From positions 62,001-126,000 of the forward strand of contig QVRM01002215.1 in NCBI GenBank assembly GCA_003439945.1: DNA of 64,000 nucleotides. Reading direction: 5' to 3'. This DNA is from Dermanyssus gallinae. Lineage: Eukaryota; Arthropoda; Arachnida; Mesostigmata; Dermanyssidae. Position 1 is the first letter of the stretch, and each line of letters opens with the position of its first letter. The translations under genes and the position numbers were made by a program. The notes under the pieces were generated by a model. The model had not been told where the DNA came from and did no database searches. It saw only the letters and a program-made list of their open reading frames with translations. Below are positions 25,800 through 37,596 of the stretch, in pieces.

Positions 25800-26450
25800 A
25801 AACGCAATACCAGAAGAACAATAATATGGACGAGTTGAAATTAATAATAGTACTGGTAAAAAACAGTAGCAGTTAAGTTTTAAAAAGAATTCGATCGATT
25901 CGAGAATTTCGAATCGAGAAATCGATTGGTAAAAGACAACGTTCATCAAGCCAAGAATAATATAATGCTTGTTTTAAATAAATTTGCTTATTTGGGAGTC
26001 ACTATAACGTCAAATAGTTGCAGTTTCCAAAGGCATATAGAAAGCATAGTGGGAAAGCTATTAGCCAATTCTTGTAAGATTAGAATAATTCATATCTTAG
26101 AGGGGGAAAGGACTCTAATGACACATGTGCTGCAACTTTGATAGGGTTTACCTAGTACGAGAGCGTCTGAGGCCTACACTACGGAGTAAACGAAGAACTT
26201 AAAGGAAATCGACATGAAAATATACACTACGGTAGCGATGACAAGCACGCCTGTCGAGCAGTTGGATATAAGAGTAGACATCTTACTACGGCGTTTGTAG
26301 GGTTTCGTCACGTGTTATGCAGCACGGAAGAATTTCACGATTTTTAGGAGTGTTGTAGGTGCACGAGGTGCTCTGGTCGGTGCGACAGATACCACGCCGC
26401 ACCATATCCAGCAGTTCAGTCAGTGGCTGAACTGGCAAGATAAGAGAAAA
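25800..26450 (+). pseudogene. Decayed RT C-terminus, relic B of the 52-55 kb family
   Basis: KFAYLGVTITSNSCSFQRHI (about 25980-26040) aligns with KFTYLGITLSTSGSSFRLHI of the ORF2 at 52.6-55.4 kb. IRIIHILEGERTLMTHVLQ follows (about 26083-26139), then KIYTTVAMTSTPVEQLD, then the C-terminal Cys/His motif (CCRCTRCSGRCDRYHA at about 26350-26400) and VQSVAELAR just before a stop. This matches the intact protein's CDRYHAAVCPAVRSIAELAKR end almost residue by residue. The frame is broken several times. It and relic A share sequence over roughly 350 nt and look like a local duplication. Confidence 0.72.
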
Positions 26451-27378
26451 TCCAGTAGTGTGAAGGAAGCACTAGTACTGTCTGATGTACATGTTTAAAA
26501 TTTACCCAACATAGGTGTCAATGAATATTGTTTGTTACTATACAACAGAGGGTCTCTAAATGTTGCTTTATATTAAAATAAAATGATAGTAAGATATTGC
26601 ATTATCATGCATCATCGTATAGACACCATACTAAGTTCAAGCGGTTCTGCAGTCATCCACCAGTTTGTTGAGCTAAACTAGCAGCGGACCCGGCGGAACT
26701 CTCTGCTGTAGGTCTGACTCTGGCTGGCTGTCAATCTAAAAACGGTTGCGAAGGCGACTTAGCGTATAAGCTTGTCCCACGTAATGATCGAATTTGGGCT
26801 TATGTTTGCTGATTGCACTCAGTGGATGATAGCGTCTGAGGCCACTGACGGCACTACAGAAATCGAATTTTACCATCCTCGCTGCGCGACTGCTAGCAGG
26901 CCCGGATTGCTACCTCAGTGCCCGCTTTTTACGGCGAACTGCAATTGCTGGCCGCCGCCGATCGTGTTAGAGCGTCGTGCTGAATTACTGTAGCAACTCG
27001 TCTTCACCGCTGTCCAAGTAAGACGAACAGGCAACGAAGTAAATGCATCCGTCTCTCTCCGCAATCTCCCCTGTGCAATGTTTAAGAATAGAGAATAAGT
27101 TACCTTCGCCAGTGCGTCGGTAAGGCAATCCACCTTCTGTCGGTGATAAGAAGTTATGTAGTTCTCTGGATTTCATGAAATCTAGTTAACCGAACAATAA
27201 CCATCATGACTGGGCGTTCATGGTGCGGATTGAGGCGGATTTGGACTGCGGTTGGGGTATATGAGTACGGTAGATCCGTCGCTAAGAGGAGATGCTTTTC
27301 GCGCACATTCTTGGACACCCCAGTGAGAAGCAGAAGGTGTTTGTTAAGCTAAGAAGTCTGTTCTTGATTACATAATGT
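26451..27378. other. Unassigned stretch
   Basis: No gene or element is recognised. Confidence 0.4.
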
Positions 27379-28045
27379 TTGACAGTTTGCAGTGATGTCG
27401 GCAATCTTTTAACTCTGGTTGTGAGTCCAGCTTATGAGCATGGAGTGGGTATTAAGACTACAAACGCAAGCGGCTCATATCTATATAAAGAGGGCAATGT
27501 TACAAAGGTGGAGTTGAAAGCAAAAAGAGGTAATGGAAAGGGACGTAGACAAGGCAGAAGAGTATTGAGCAGGAGCAAGAAAAGAGCTCAAATGTTAATA
27601 CAAGATATAATTTTGGGGCTTCCAAGAGAGAGCGAGCAGTTTTGGAACAATGTCAGACAGAAAAGAACAAGGATGTCAAGTAAGGAGCAATATAGAACAT
27701 ACACAATAGAGGATATGGGCACCTCGTTAAAAGCACAATTTCTTGCCAATGGCGTAAACAGTTTAGAAAGTGCAAGAACTAGCCTGGAGATTACGACCAC
27801 AGCAGCTAAACCCGAAGGCGTGGTACGAAATGATTCCAAAAACAGCTTGTGGTCTTGACGGGATGTCGATAGGAATTGTCCAGGCATTGAGAAAGAAGTA
27901 CGTGTACTATATAACGAAGCAATTTTATCATATATTTAGATAGGGAAGACTCCCGAAGGGTTAGTGCAAGGAAAGAGTTTCTTTTCTTCTCAAGGAGGGG
28001 GTAATATTGACACCTTATAAAATAGACGACCAATTGCAATTACAC
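27379..28045 (+). pseudogene. Decayed non-LTR retrotransposon ORF2, endonuclease-RT linker
   Basis: A 159-codon open frame (27379-27858) is rich in Lys/Arg and contains LPRESEQFWNNVRQKRTRM, typical of the linker before a reverse transcriptase. Just after a frame change, IPKTACGLDGMSIGIVQAL (about 27831-27890) matches the conserved K-x-G-x-DG-I block. LPKGLVQ and then NRRPIAITHIYRA (about 28022-28060) match the first RT motifs. The relic then stops exactly where the foldback element at 28053 begins, which suggests the foldback interrupted it. I could not find its continuation after 29.87 kb. Clade is unresolved. Confidence 0.6.
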
Positions 28046-28052
28046 ATATATA

Positions 28053-29204
28053 CAGGGCCATTCATATTGTTGTGCACGCATTTCGAGGTTTGATAGAACT
28101 CGGCAAGAAAATAAGTTTTCCCTATGGAGGGAAGACGTGGAAACGTCTTGTTTAGGAGAGAGAGTGAAGTTTATAAAAGTAGTTTTTCTGCCTTTTTTTC
28201 CTACATAGTTGTGCGAAATCTCTGTTTGCGGGAGAACCAGTCAACGCATGAAGGAACCGATTACACCGGCGTGTTCGGAGGAAAATTCTGCTGGAAGACA
28301 CTTCACTAGCTTGCGTAGCAAAAAGCTAATACCCAGATCAAGGAAAGTCGTGAAAATTCGATATTTTACGTTAACGCATTTTCATGAAAAATCGTAAAAT
28401 GTTTCCATTGCGACCACAAATGTACGTCCGAAAGACCACTCTCATGCAATAGCAAATTTAATGCCCATCATTTTCGTATCAAGGTGATGGTGCTGCGTTA
28501 CGTAGTTGTCAAGTCACTAAGCTTTTTCAACAGTCATAATTGTAATGTTTTACGTGCAAGTTTTCACGTTCAGAACCGTAAAAATTTGCCAAGACGTTTC
28601 CGCCCCCTCCTTCCACTAGGAAAATTTATTCTCTTGTTAAGTTCTACCAAACCTTAAAATATGTACCTAACTTTCTCATACGCCCTATGGAAATATGCAT
28701 GCCTTCGCTTTTGATATGGCTATCGAAAAAGCTTAGTGACTTGACAACTACGTAACGCAGCACCATCACCTTGATACGAAAATGATGGGCATTTAATTTG
28801 CTATTGCGTGAGAGTGGTCTTTCGGACGTACATTTTGGGTCGCAATGGAAACATTTTACGATTTTTCATGAAAAGGCGTTAACGTAAAATATCGACTTTT
28901 CATGACTTTCCTTAATCTGGGTATTAGCTTTTTGCTACGCAAGCTAGTGAAGTGTCTTCCGTTGTGCAGAATTTTCCTCCGAACACGCCGGTGTAATCGG
29001 TTCCTTCATGCGTTGACTGGTTCTCCCGCAAACAAAGATTTCGCACAACTATGTAGGAAAAAAAGGCAGAAAAACTACCTTTATAAACTTCACTCTCTCT
29101 CCTAAACAAGACGTTTCCACGTCTTCCCTTCATAGGGAAAACTTATTTTCTTGCCGAGTTCTATCAAACCTCGAAATGCGTGCACAACAATATGAATGAC
29201 CCTG
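28053..29204. mobile_element. Long-arm foldback (palindromic) DNA element 1
   Basis: Left arm 28053-28528 is the near-perfect reverse complement of right arm 28726-29204. The ends are CAGGGCCATTCATATTGTTG and its complement, flanked by TA on both sides as for Tc1/mariner-type insertions. The arms are about 476 bp with a spacer of about 197 bp. The spacer (about 28596-28668) contains a third, more diverged copy of the outer arm sequence, so the structure looks nested. No transposase frame is present: the open frames inside the arms are mirror-image by-products. It is non-autonomous. It shares interior sequence with the second element directly to its right. Confidence 0.88.
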
Positions 29205-29212
29205 TATATATA

Positions 29213-29868
29213 CAGGGTGTTCCTATTTGTGTGTCCAAAACGCTAGGGTATGGTCAAACTCGGTGAGAAAATCATTTTTGCCAATAGGTGGAAGCCGGGA
29301 AAACGTTTTGTTTAGGAGTGAGGATGAAATTTATAAAAGCAGTTATTCTGTCTTTTTCTTCTACATAGTTGTGCAAAATCTACGTTGTCGAAAAAGCTTA
29401 GTTACTTGGCAACTACGTAACGCAGCACCATCACTTTGGTACGAATGTAGTGGGCAATAAATCTGCTATTGCCTGAGAGTAGTCTTTTGGACGTGCATTT
29501 TTGGTCGTAATGGAAAAAATTACGATGTTGCACAAAAAAGCGTTAACGTAACATTTTGACTTTTTATGACTTTCCTTAATCTGGCTATTCGCTTTTTGCT
29601 ACGCAAGCTAGTAATGCATACTTTATTGTGCAGAATTTGCGCCAAACACGCCGGTATGATCGGTTCCTTTGTGCGTTGACTGGTTCTCCCGCAAACGTAG
29701 ATTTTGCACAACTATGTAGGAGAAAAAAGACAGAATAACTGCTTTTATAAATTTCATCCTCACTCCTAAACAAAACGTTTTCCCAGCTTCCACCCATTGG
29801 CAAAAATGATTTTCTCACCGAGTTTGACCATACCCTAGCGTTTTGGACACACAAATAGGAACACCCTG
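29213..29868. mobile_element. Foldback DNA element 2, adjacent sibling
   Basis: It begins CAGGGTGTTCCTATTTGTGT at 29213 and ends with the complement at 29868, with TA repeats at both boundaries. The inverted arms are about 180 bp (29213-29385 versus about 29695-29868). The middle (about 29386-29690) is homologous to the inner right arm of element 1, so this copy has lost most of one arm by an internal deletion. Only 8 nt (TATATATA) separate the two elements. Its termini and the termini of element 1 share CAGGG but differ beyond, so they are related but not a simple duplication. Confidence 0.85.
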
Positions 29869-32779
29869 TATATAACTGCCCAGAGGGGTAACCAGGGAGC
29901 TATAACTGGCATGTTCACAAAACATGACTGTTATATATATATACAATTATATATATACATGTTTGCAAATGAGACCGGTTACGAACAGTGGTATAATTAT
30001 AATAAAATATAAAAATTAAAATATCAGTTATTACACCAGCTAGGTGTTGTTGGCGGAAGTTAATTGTACGTATACGGAAAGTAATGTCCATCAATGTTTT
30101 CCTCTAGTTTTGCTCATCAATGTTTCGGAAATTCCACCCCTTCCTCCAAACTTACCATTTTCTCTATTTAAAACTAGACGTAAATAAAGTGAAGTTATAT
30201 CAACAATGAAATCGGTTGCGCTACAAAGGGACTACGTGGAAGTAGGTTAACCTTACTTGTATAAAAATTGTCTTCTTTGATGCGAGGAATGCCACAGCCA
30301 GCGATTTGTTTGCGAAATTCGATACTTGCAACTGTTATTCAAACGAAAGTGTCCCAGCACCTACACATCTAGAAAACGTACGTAGAGGAACAATTTAGCC
30401 AAGTGGAGTTGCTTGTACAAAACGTACATATGCAATATGTTTTCTTAGAGACCCGTGACGCGGAAGTTGACTGGCTACCCCAAGGGCTGAATCTAGGTTT
30501 TGAAGCGCTGCCGACACTTGACATTAGTGGCGTAACTGCAAACTTACGGGTTTATGTACTAGTACCTGAAGCCATTCACGGGTGAGCTTTGTGCGCATAA
30601 GTTCATCTACTAATCCGATGCAGTGTGTCGCGTCAAGGCTAAGTTTACCGAAAGGGATGTGCATGAAGCTCTAATGCATTCATCGGCTCAGTCCTCCCGC
30701 ATAGGACAAATATCGCGGTATGCTCATACGACAAACACTTTTTTTACATAACGGAATGTGTAGGACACTGAAGCGTGCGCCCATTTAGCCATACGCTAAG
30801 CGATAAATTCGTATATGCAATCGGGCGTCGCCACTACCTTTGGTGTGCTATTTCGTTGACTCCGTAGGTTATTGGACCAAACGTAAAATGTTAGCAATTA
30901 AAACGTTGTCGTAAGACAGCTCGGTTTTGCTGTTGAAACAATTGGTCTAGACTTGGTAGAATATCAGTGGCGAATTATGGAGGCCACTGAAGAACGCATT
31001 TTACATCCCAGCCGATGGATTTATGTATGCAGCTATTCGAGGTTAGTGTTCTGTGTGCTCTGTAAGTGCTCTGTACAGAAGAACACAGAACCTAATCGCG
31101 CTTAGGACAAAGGAAAATAGTATACACAATTTGCAGTGAAGCGTCCCACGAGATAAATAATACGATTACTGAGGCCGAAGTCAGGTAAAACGTATACTCC
31201 TAGAATACGGGTGTTACTAAGAATCGCTAGAACATTGTCATTAATTTTATGTTCAATGTCGAGAACGCCGTGCTTTAGCACAACGCATATGTTCAATGAG
31301 AGGAGCATGCCATTTTCAACTAATAGCGGGTGACGCCTTCTACTGCTGACTTCTACTGCTCTGTGTGTACATTTTTGGAAAATACAGGAAGATGAAATTT
31401 TAGGCCATCTATATTTTCAAGTTATTCGACACTAGGAGCTAAATAATTGTTTTTACTCCAAACAGAATTTATGTACAGAAGGTCTTTAGATCCCACCCCT
31501 TCCTTTGCGGCACTCACAAAATAAACAAGATGTATCTAATTAAATTACTTGCAAACCTAGACTTGGAAATTACATTCACTTAAGGTCCTTTATATCAATC
31601 CCAGTGTGCGGCTACGCTTACATAGTTGTTTTCATTCCAGTAGCTTATGTTTCAACGACTGAATTACTGCCCTAGTCCTGCTGTTGGCCGGTAAACGAGT
31701 GAATGATCTAATTTTAAGGTCTAACTCCAAGGTAAAATATATTCATATTTCAATAAATTCCATTGTAAACGTAAAAAAGCAAACGCGCAAGCCTGAATGC
31801 GATACATTTCTGTTCGAGCCTCACAAGGAGCGACATGCAACTAGGAGCTATCAAACGATGTATTGCATAGTGGAAGGAACGCTAAGGTTCTTAACACTTA
31901 AAAAAAGGACGTCCACTGTCCGCCCAAGTGAAAATCTCAATAGAAGTGTGCCATTATACAACGATTTCCGCTACGGCTAATCGGTGGCCACCGAAGTCCT
32001 TTGTAGGCAAGTTGCCGGGGCACCGCGGCATGCTTTGTTCAATTTGCCAAGTGTCTCGAATTAGCTAACGTGCACAGCTAAAGCTTGTATTGAACGTTGA
32101 GCTATTCCGGCCAATACAACCGCGTTGGGTTGCACCCGTTGTTTGCGAAAGGCAACGACGCCGAAAGCGATATCAAGCGTTCACTATAAACTCAAACGGC
32201 ACCCATAGATGAAAGCCGCCGGTCCGGCGGAGCCAGCCGTGTCCCTACTCGTGAGAGAGGCCGGCGGCTGATGAAAGAGACAGACACGCTGATGCCGTCG
32301 GATAGATGATGGTGTGCCTCGATTTAAAATAATTTGGCGTCAGTCGTCCTGGTTGTAGCAGTAGAAGATCATGCTGAAGGCTAAGTGAACGGACGAATCC
32401 AGCCGGCGTCCAACAAATGGCCACAGCATCCTCTTTGTCCTGTCAGCGGCACGAAATTGCCGGCTAATGGAAGAACGCATCGGCTTTTAGGCCTTTGCTC
32501 AGGCTAGATAGGCCCGCCGCAGTGGTCGCCGCAAAGAATTGGCGTTGTGTCATACATACACGACCGCTGTAACATCTATGATCTCCGAAAAATTATTAAC
32601 AAATAGCAACCAGTTTTATCGGTTAGATTCTAAAACAGATAACGCTTGAGTATTTTTGTAAATTTAAAATGTGTTCAGTGCAAATAACAAATGAGTAGTA
32701 GAAAACATGTTATCTAGTTTGTACCTAGCACGTAAAAAAGTGCTTACGTACGCCCTAATCGGTCTATTGTGTAGCGGTC
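29869..32779. other. Unassigned stretch
   Basis: No gene or element is recognised over about 2.9 kb. Short frames at 30403-30585 and 31684-31980 have no motif. A GC-rich patch near 32205-32280 contains CCGCCGGTCCGGCGG, a small palindrome. Confidence 0.4.
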
Positions 32780-34150
32780 TCAATGGATGTTCCCAAGCGC
32801 TCGCAGAGAAGCCTTGTTTTTGCAGTGTATTTTTTGAAGTGCTCGGTAGTTAGCATTCATTGGACCCCAGGGGGCGTGGAGTGTTGTAGTGCTGTTAGAC
32901 GGGAGAGGCGGAGTCTGGGAATAAATGTTTGGAGACAGTGGAGGGGACCAGACCGCCGTGAGCTGTGTGCGTGTAGAGGTAAGCGTTCGGCACCGAGTTT
33001 TTGAGCTTAAGCCATTTTGACCTAACAACTTCTGATCCTTTTTCTAGGTCGCTAAGGAGTGTGCGAGATGGTTTGGGACCGGAGACCAGTTTATATAGGA
33101 GACGGGGAATAAGAAAGTCGTTCAAAAATATCAGTCTTTGGTGGGGTTTGAGGGAAGGGATCGTGAGCCCGTTGAGTAAATTAAGGGGTATATCCTTGAT
33201 AGAGTCAACTCTGCCATTGTTGTCAAAGTCGACTCCCAGATATCTCCATCAATCGCTTATACTCTACTGGCAATTGCCACCCTGCAACGTTGAATTCTGG
33301 AACGGTATTAACAAAACCTTTACCCTCCTTCTTATTAAATGAGTGGGACATAGTAAAGTTTTTATTAGTAATAATTTCAAGGGCTCGGGATTTAAAAAGG
33401 GGGTTCGCAATATTAAGGAGCCGTTGGAGAGTAGATTTGTGTATGCTAAGCCCATAAGGCGAAAGTTATCAGTAAGTTGGTATCCGATATTTGTTTTATC
33501 TAATTTTGAAAGAATGCCGTCGAGAACTAGATTAAATAAAAGGGGAGCAGAGCATGCCTAACACCCCTAGTTGGCCGAAACCTTTTAGTTGGCCGAGAAG
33601 TGCGACATTATTGTCCAAATTCTATGAAAGTCTTAGATGAGAGGTACAAACGTTCGATATAATTAATTAACACCTCCGGGTATCCGCGAGTGCAGAGTTA
33701 CCAGAGGACGGAGTCATGACTCACCATGTCGAACGCCTTACGGAGATCGATTGAGACGAGTCTGAGCTCGCGTCCCCTAGACTTGGCATCGTTAAGGATG
33801 CCATCCAGAACCGCAAGATTATCGAAGGTACTATTATAGAGAAGAAACGCTGGCTGGGATTGGGAGGCGTCTTGAAAGAGTTTTGTTAAGCATTTGTTGT
33901 AAGTATGAGGTACTAGTTAGGAGTCGCAGATCGCTTGGGGATGTGGTATTGTTAATTTTAGGGATGAACGCTAAAAGAGCAGCTTCATGAGCTGTAGAAT
34001 TATGACTAATTAATAGTATGTTAAGGAGGCAACAGACTACTTCTATCAGGAGCTTTTTGTGCTCTAGAAGGTCCGCGGAGAGCTACGTGGGTTTTCTTTA
34101 GGGTGATAGGAAGGGAATCCCCGAAGAGATCAGTGTTGGGAGTGTTTATG
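32780..34150 (-). pseudogene. Decayed R2-type non-LTR retrotransposon (RT) on the minus strand
   Basis: Reading from 34150 leftward, RT blocks occur in order. FIPKINNTTSPSDLR is near 33970 and QPAFLLYNSTFDNLAVLDGI near 33830. LRLVSIDLRKAFDMVSHDSV (about 33755) carries the first catalytic Asp. APLLFNLVLDGILSKLDK (about 33530) comes next. LMGLAYTNLL (about 33450) sits at the position of YADD, with the Asp pair lost. Then comes FLIPRLLYKLVSGPKPSRTL (about 33110) and a PNAYLYTHTAHGGL block typical of the R2-type thumb. Frameshifts and stops are frequent, so it is dead. It is clearly a different family from the plus-strand RLE element that starts just to its right in head-to-head orientation. Confidence 0.72.
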
Positions 34151-34283
34151 GGGCTAGTGGTTTAGGAGTGGTTGTGTCATCGTGTTGGCTCAGTGTTCTA
34201 CATATTCGGTGGCCTGCATGTCATGTATGGTGTGTTTATGTGTGAAATCTTTGCTCCGTTCGAAGACGCCGCCATCTACTGAA

Positions 34284-34589
34284 ATGGAGCCCCCTAAACA
34301 AGTGGAACGAGTAATGGACGCTGCTCACCGCCCTCCCAAGCGCCGTGGCCAATTGGTTACGAGTAGATCCGTCCCGCGCGGTCGCGCCGTCCCCCGCGTT
34401 CGGTCGCGCTTGCCTAAGTCGACAGACGACTTTGACCTTGGTTGTTTGTCCAAGGCCGCATCACTGCTCGCACGTACCAACCCGAAGCTAGCCGACACGC
34501 TTCGAGGCATCGCTAACGCACTGCGTCCGCTGCTAGCTCTGGCACCGTTGCTGCAAGGTCTGGTGTCCCCCGCACCCACTTCCCAATGA
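34284..34589 (+). CDS. ORF1 of the RLE retrotransposon, small basic protein
   Basis: The frame is open from 34182. I prefer the ATG at 34284 (start MEPPKQVERV) because the upstream part reads like untranslated Cys-rich sequence. The product is 101 residues. Its first half is Arg/Lys-rich (PPKRRGQLVTSRSVPRGR), suitable for nucleic-acid binding, and its second half is Leu/Ala-rich (TLRGIANALRPLLALAPLLQ), likely helical and possibly for oligomerisation. No zinc knuckle is present. The stop TGA overlaps the ATG of the next frame as ATGA (34586-34589), an arrangement that suits termination-reinitiation of ORF2. Function is inferred from position only. Confidence 0.5.
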   Translation: MEPPKQVERVMDAAHRPPKRRGQLVTSRSVPRGRAVPRVRSRLPKSTDDFDLGCLSKAASLLARTNPKLADTLRGIANALRPLLALAPLLQGLVSPAPTSQ

Positions 34590-37509
34590 CGGACCCTGGC
34601 TCAGCTTCCTATCCCCCTCCCCAGAGCGCTCCAGTAGCAGATAACCCCTCTATAAGGGTTACTTGTCCCAGATGCGGCCGGGACTTCACCCGCCGCGGTC
34701 TCCCCATTCATCAAGCTAGATGCCATGCCGTTCCACGTCTGCGACTGCCGCACCGTCTCCGACTGTATCCTCCGCGCCAACACTCCAGTCGCAGCTGAGA
34801 CAGCCGCTGGTCGACAGGCTCAGCATTGCGATCCAACAATCAAGGGTGATGCGCGTAGTTCCCCGGGCGGTGAGGCCTTTGGTTGCCGAGCTCCTTTGCG
34901 ACGTCCTCGACCTTGTGGCGGCCAACAACGACCTCCCCTCGTGGGAGTCGCTCCTGTCATTCGCTTATGTGGTACTTCAACTGCCACTTCGCACCTTGTC
35001 GTCAATCTCTTTGGCAGCGACTGTCCGATCGAACCTCCGTGCATTTCGCGATGGCTGGCGTTTGAGTATCGCGTAGGAGGTATTAGAAGAGCCAGAACGG
35101 ACCCGACTCGCCTGAGGACTCGGCACGCCGCGTTTCGAGCAAGCTATCTGAGGGAGACGTTTCCGGGGCGGCCCGACTATTACGCTCTACCGACTCATTT
35201 GCCTCGGGGGACGGAGTCCTAGCTTCACTTGCCACCAAGCACCCACCTGCTCCGCCGCACTTGGCTTTTCCTGCCCCTCCTGACTCGATGTCGCAGCGTC
35301 AAACCTCAGTCGATGACGTCTTGGGAGCTGTAGCCGGCTTTCCGGCCAGTTCGTCCGCTGGTCCTGACGGTCTCCGCCCGCGCCATCTAAAGGATCTCCT
35401 TTCCCCCGGGATCGGACCGGTGGCCGGGAGACTGGCTGCATCACTCGCCAGAGTGATGGACGTCCTGAGATGGGGCCGACTGCCGGCTGAGGTCAGGGCG
35501 ATCGTGTTCGGCGCCAACCTATTCGCACTGCGCAAAAAAGACGCATCAATTCGCCCCATTGCCTGCTCTCTTACGTTACGGAGGATCGCAGCAAAGATAG
35601 CCTGCCGCGAGGCCAAATAACTTATTATGGAACAACTTGGCCCGCACCAGCTGGGATTTGGCATGGCGGGCGGAACGGAGACTGTCGTACATGCAGCAAG
35701 AGCCTTTATGCAATCAAGTCCCCCCGGTACGGCACTCCTGAAGTTGGATTTTCGCAATGCATTCAACACCATCCGTAGGGATCACCTCCTTCGTGCGGTT
35801 CGGGATACAGTCCCGGAACTCTTCACCTTAGTAGAACACGCGTACAAAGAGCCATCCGTCCTGTTGTTTGGCGCCGAGACGTTATTTTCGGCATCAGGCA
35901 TACAGCAGGGGGACCCCTTGGGACCGGCCCTATTCAGCCTGGGGATACGTGAGCTGGTTAACTCCGTTCAAGTGCCATTCAACGCTTGGTATCTAGACGA
36001 TGGCACACTTGGTGGACCGATGGTGGACTTGCTCGATGAGGTGCGCAGAGTCCTTGCTTTCGAGGCAGTCAGTGGTCTGGTGCTGAACACGGCCAAATGC
36101 GAGGTGTTCGCTCCGGAGACAGACCCAGACGATCCCTCATTGAGGGCCTTGCTCGAGCTGCTACCGGGGTGTAGAGTCGTGGCTGACCACGAAATAAACC
36201 TTCTTGGCGCACCGGTTCTGCCCTCTGCGCTGCCGGGACAACTCGACCCCTTGATGGACAGATTGTGGGCGATGCAGGAACGTCTACCGCTTGTTGGAGC
36301 CCACCAGGGACTCTACCTGCCGTCGTTCTCCGCGTGCCGCATCGTACATATTTTACGGTCCATAGACTGCTCAGGCGATTTGAACCATCTACTCCAACCA
36401 TTCGACGACCAGGTGATGGAGGCCCTACAGACAGTGCTGAGTCTAAACTTACGACCACGAGAGGTGCGCCAGGCGGCCCTCCCCACGTCCATGGGCGGCC
36501 TTGGTCTCCCCTCAGCTCGATCCTTGGCGGGCCCGGCCGTGGCTGCCTCGATACATGCTACGTCGGATAATGTCCAGCGCCTGCTCCCGCCGGCGGCTCA
36601 GGCAATGTTCGAGGCGGCTCGTGACGATATAGCGACTGGACTTCAAGCTTCATCGCCTGGTCCCGATAGACTAGCCTGCCAGAGGGCCTGGGCCGAGAAG
36701 GCTCACGAAGCTTCGCTTAGTTCGCTGCTTGAAGAATGCAGGGATGACCAGGACAAGGCACGCCTTTTAGCTGTCGCTCGCCCAGGAGCAAGCGACTGGT
36801 TGCATGCACTACCCGCTGACTCACTGGGTACCCGCCTTGATGACCAATCCACCCGGATATGCATTGGCCTTAGATTGGGGCTGATTTGGTTGAGCCACAC
36901 AGATGCTCTCGTGGCGAGCCCGTTGGGCGACTCGCCAGACACGGCCTGTCTTGCGCTCACGCAGCGGGCCGGCGCCCAAAACACACTGCCCTCAATGAAA
37001 TGCTTGCAAGATCGCTGCGGAGGGCGGGGATTCCGTGCGTCCTGGAACCACTTGGGCTTTCAAGAGACGACGGTAAGCGCCCCGACGGTATGACTTTGAT
37101 ACCCTTCTATAAGGGTCGTTCCCTGGTGTGGGCTGCGACGGTGACCGACTCTCTGACCCCTTCCCTTGTCGGTCCCGGCGCGTCCCACCCGGGGACTGCC
37201 GTTACGCGAGCTGAGACCTCAAAGATGAGAAAGTATGCGGACCTAAGTCGGACGCACCACTTTTCGCCATTCGCGTTCGAGACGATGGGTGGCCCTTGGC
37301 CCCTCACGGTAACATTGATCTCTCGGGTTGGCGACGCATTACGGCAGGCGACAATGGACAAGATGGCGCACGCCTTCTTCTCCCAGCGACTGTCCCTGGA
37401 GATCCAAAGAGGTAACGCGACCTCAGTGCTCGGAACTATGAGAGACTGGATGGACCCGGACCTTCGTGCCAGGGGGCGGGCAGGACTTCCTCACGGGCAT
37501 GAGCGATAG
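34586..37509 (+). pseudogene. ORF2 of the RLE retrotransposon, copy 1 (RT and nuclease, broken)
   Basis: It starts MTDPGSASYPPP at 34586 and has a zinc finger CPRCGRDFTRRGLPIHQARC near residue 30. The frame is lost before 34796 and continues in another frame (PLVDRLSIAIQQSRVMRVVP, 34798-35076). It resumes at 35261 with AGPDGLRPRHLKDLL and KKDASIRPIACSLTLRRIAA. An in-frame TAA (35618-35620) then interrupts the RT before LKLDFRNAFNTI (first catalytic Asp), IQQGDPLGPALFSL and NAWYLDDGTLGG. A one-base deletion in a G run near 36880 (four Gs instead of five) shifts the frame before the Cys/His finger and RPDG nuclease, which are read from 36886 to 37509. The second nuclease Asp is replaced by Ala (GCT, 37132-37134). 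Several lesions make it inactive. Confidence 0.85.
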
Positions 37510-37596
37510 AGCGACTACGGCGCGCAGAAGAAGCAAATAGGTCGACGAGCAGCAACGCCGTGAAGCATTTTATATATTCTTCTAAATTATAATGAA

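Noticed and set aside
28124..29854. Matching frames in opposite orientation (GRRGNVLFRRESEVYK and CVQNARVWSNSVRK types)
   Set aside because: They are mirror copies produced by the inverted arms of the foldback elements, with no transposase motif.
32260..32300. CTGATGA string as a possible hammerhead ribozyme core
   Set aside because: The GAAA box and the enclosing stems of a hammerhead are not present in the right places.
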